From contig CAHJXG010000015.1 in NCBI GenBank assembly GCA_903644035.1, positions 1 through 14,351 of the forward strand: a DNA stretch of 14,351 nucleotides, read 5' to 3'. This document shows positions 14,113-14,351 of this stretch, piece by piece. Each line of letters begins with the position of its first letter. Positions within the stretch are counted from its first letter, which is position 1. Both the position numbers and the translations under genes were made by a program. The notes under the pieces are model-generated. The model saw only the letters and a list, made by a program, of their open reading frames with translations. It had not been told where the DNA came from and did no database searches. This DNA is from Rhodospirillales bacterium (GTDB lineage: Bacteria > Pseudomonadota > Alphaproteobacteria > Acetobacterales > Acetobacteraceae).

Positions 14113-14351
14113 TCATACTGCGACCAGCCCACCGGCGGTCCGGGTCGCATGGGCCGGCATGCGCCGGCCAAAGGCTGGCGGGACGAGGCGGATGACATCC
14201 GTTAGAATCTGCCCGTAGTCGTCGCGGGCGAAGCTGTAAGGCAGCTCGTCACCCTCGTGCACGGCGCGGTCGCGCGACAGCGTGTCCACGATCTCCCCGG
14301 CCAAGCCGACGATGTCGGGGGCGTACAAGGTCCGGCGCGTCCCTTGCGGCG
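14113..14351 (-). CDS. Unrecognised protein, C-terminal 78 residues (partial)
   Basis: An open frame enters from the right edge and ends at TGA (14113-14115). I do not recognise the protein. The visible part reads 'YAPDIVGLAGEIVDTLSRD', 'RAVHEGDELPYSFARDDY' and 'GQILTDVIRLVPPAFGRR'. It has a balanced, mixed hydrophilic/aliphatic composition, unlike the Arg/Pro/Ala-rich shadows elsewhere in this DNA, and most codons end in G or C, so it is probably truly coding. No signal peptide or membrane span is seen. The TTG at 14328 could be a start but the frame stays open to the edge, so I treat it as the end of a longer gene. It is convergent with the catabolic island and likely lies outside it. Confidence 0.5.
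   Translation of the reverse strand, partial: PQGTRRTLYAPDIVGLAGEIVDTLSRDRAVHEGDELPYSFARDDYGQILTDVIRLVPPAFGRRMPAHATRTAGGLVAV

Noticed and set aside
1..14351. CRISPR arrays, tRNA or rRNA genes, insertion-sequence ends
   Set aside because: No regular repeat-spacer pattern, cloverleaf or rRNA-like sequence, and no transposase or flanking terminal repeats were seen on reading both strands.

Overview
The window is very GC-rich DNA with strong G/C bias at third codon positions. It carries Gram-negative solute-binding-protein ABC importers and tightly packed operons with stop/start overlaps. Gene content and codon use suggest a high-GC alphaproteobacterium, for example of the Rhodospirillales/Acetobacteraceae type. 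That placement is inference; no rRNA or other phylogenetic marker is present. I found no tRNA, rRNA, CRISPR array or complete mobile element.

Left block (1-3329): a leftward branched-chain-amino-acid-type (HAAT) ABC importer is encoded as solute-binding protein, permease LivH, then permease LivM, which runs off the left edge. A LysR-family regulator is divergently transcribed from it. The 109-base gap between them holds a good T-N11-A LysR box.

Middle and right block (3380-14044): this looks like one catabolic island under a GntR/FCD regulator. A leftward FAD-dependent DAO/FOXRED1-like amino-acid oxidase is divergent from a rightward polar-amino-acid-type (PAAT) importer, encoded as binding protein, two permeases and ATPase. 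The GntR/FCD gene overlaps the ATPase gene by ATGA. A second rightward operon follows: SDR dehydrogenase, HyuA-type and HyuB-type subunits of an ATP-dependent hydantoinase/oxoprolinase, and a low-specificity threonine aldolase. The two GntR-side promoter regions (about 4641-4670 and 8438-8460) share the 12-mer GATACTTTATCT inside AT-rich inverted repeats with 3-base spacers. These sit in otherwise GC-rich DNA and are the likely operators.

A working model, by inference, is uptake of an N-blocked or cyclic amino-acid derivative, ATP-driven ring opening by HyuAB, oxidation by the FAD enzyme and/or SDR, and retro-aldol cleavage of a beta-hydroxy amino acid to glycine plus an aldehyde. The PAAT binding protein appears to lack the Asp that normally holds the ligand alpha-amino group, which fits such a substrate. 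I know of no described pathway with exactly this gene set.

The right end (14113-14351, minus strand) is the C-terminal part of an unrecognised protein, convergent with the island. Two stem-loops in the gap between them probably end transcription.
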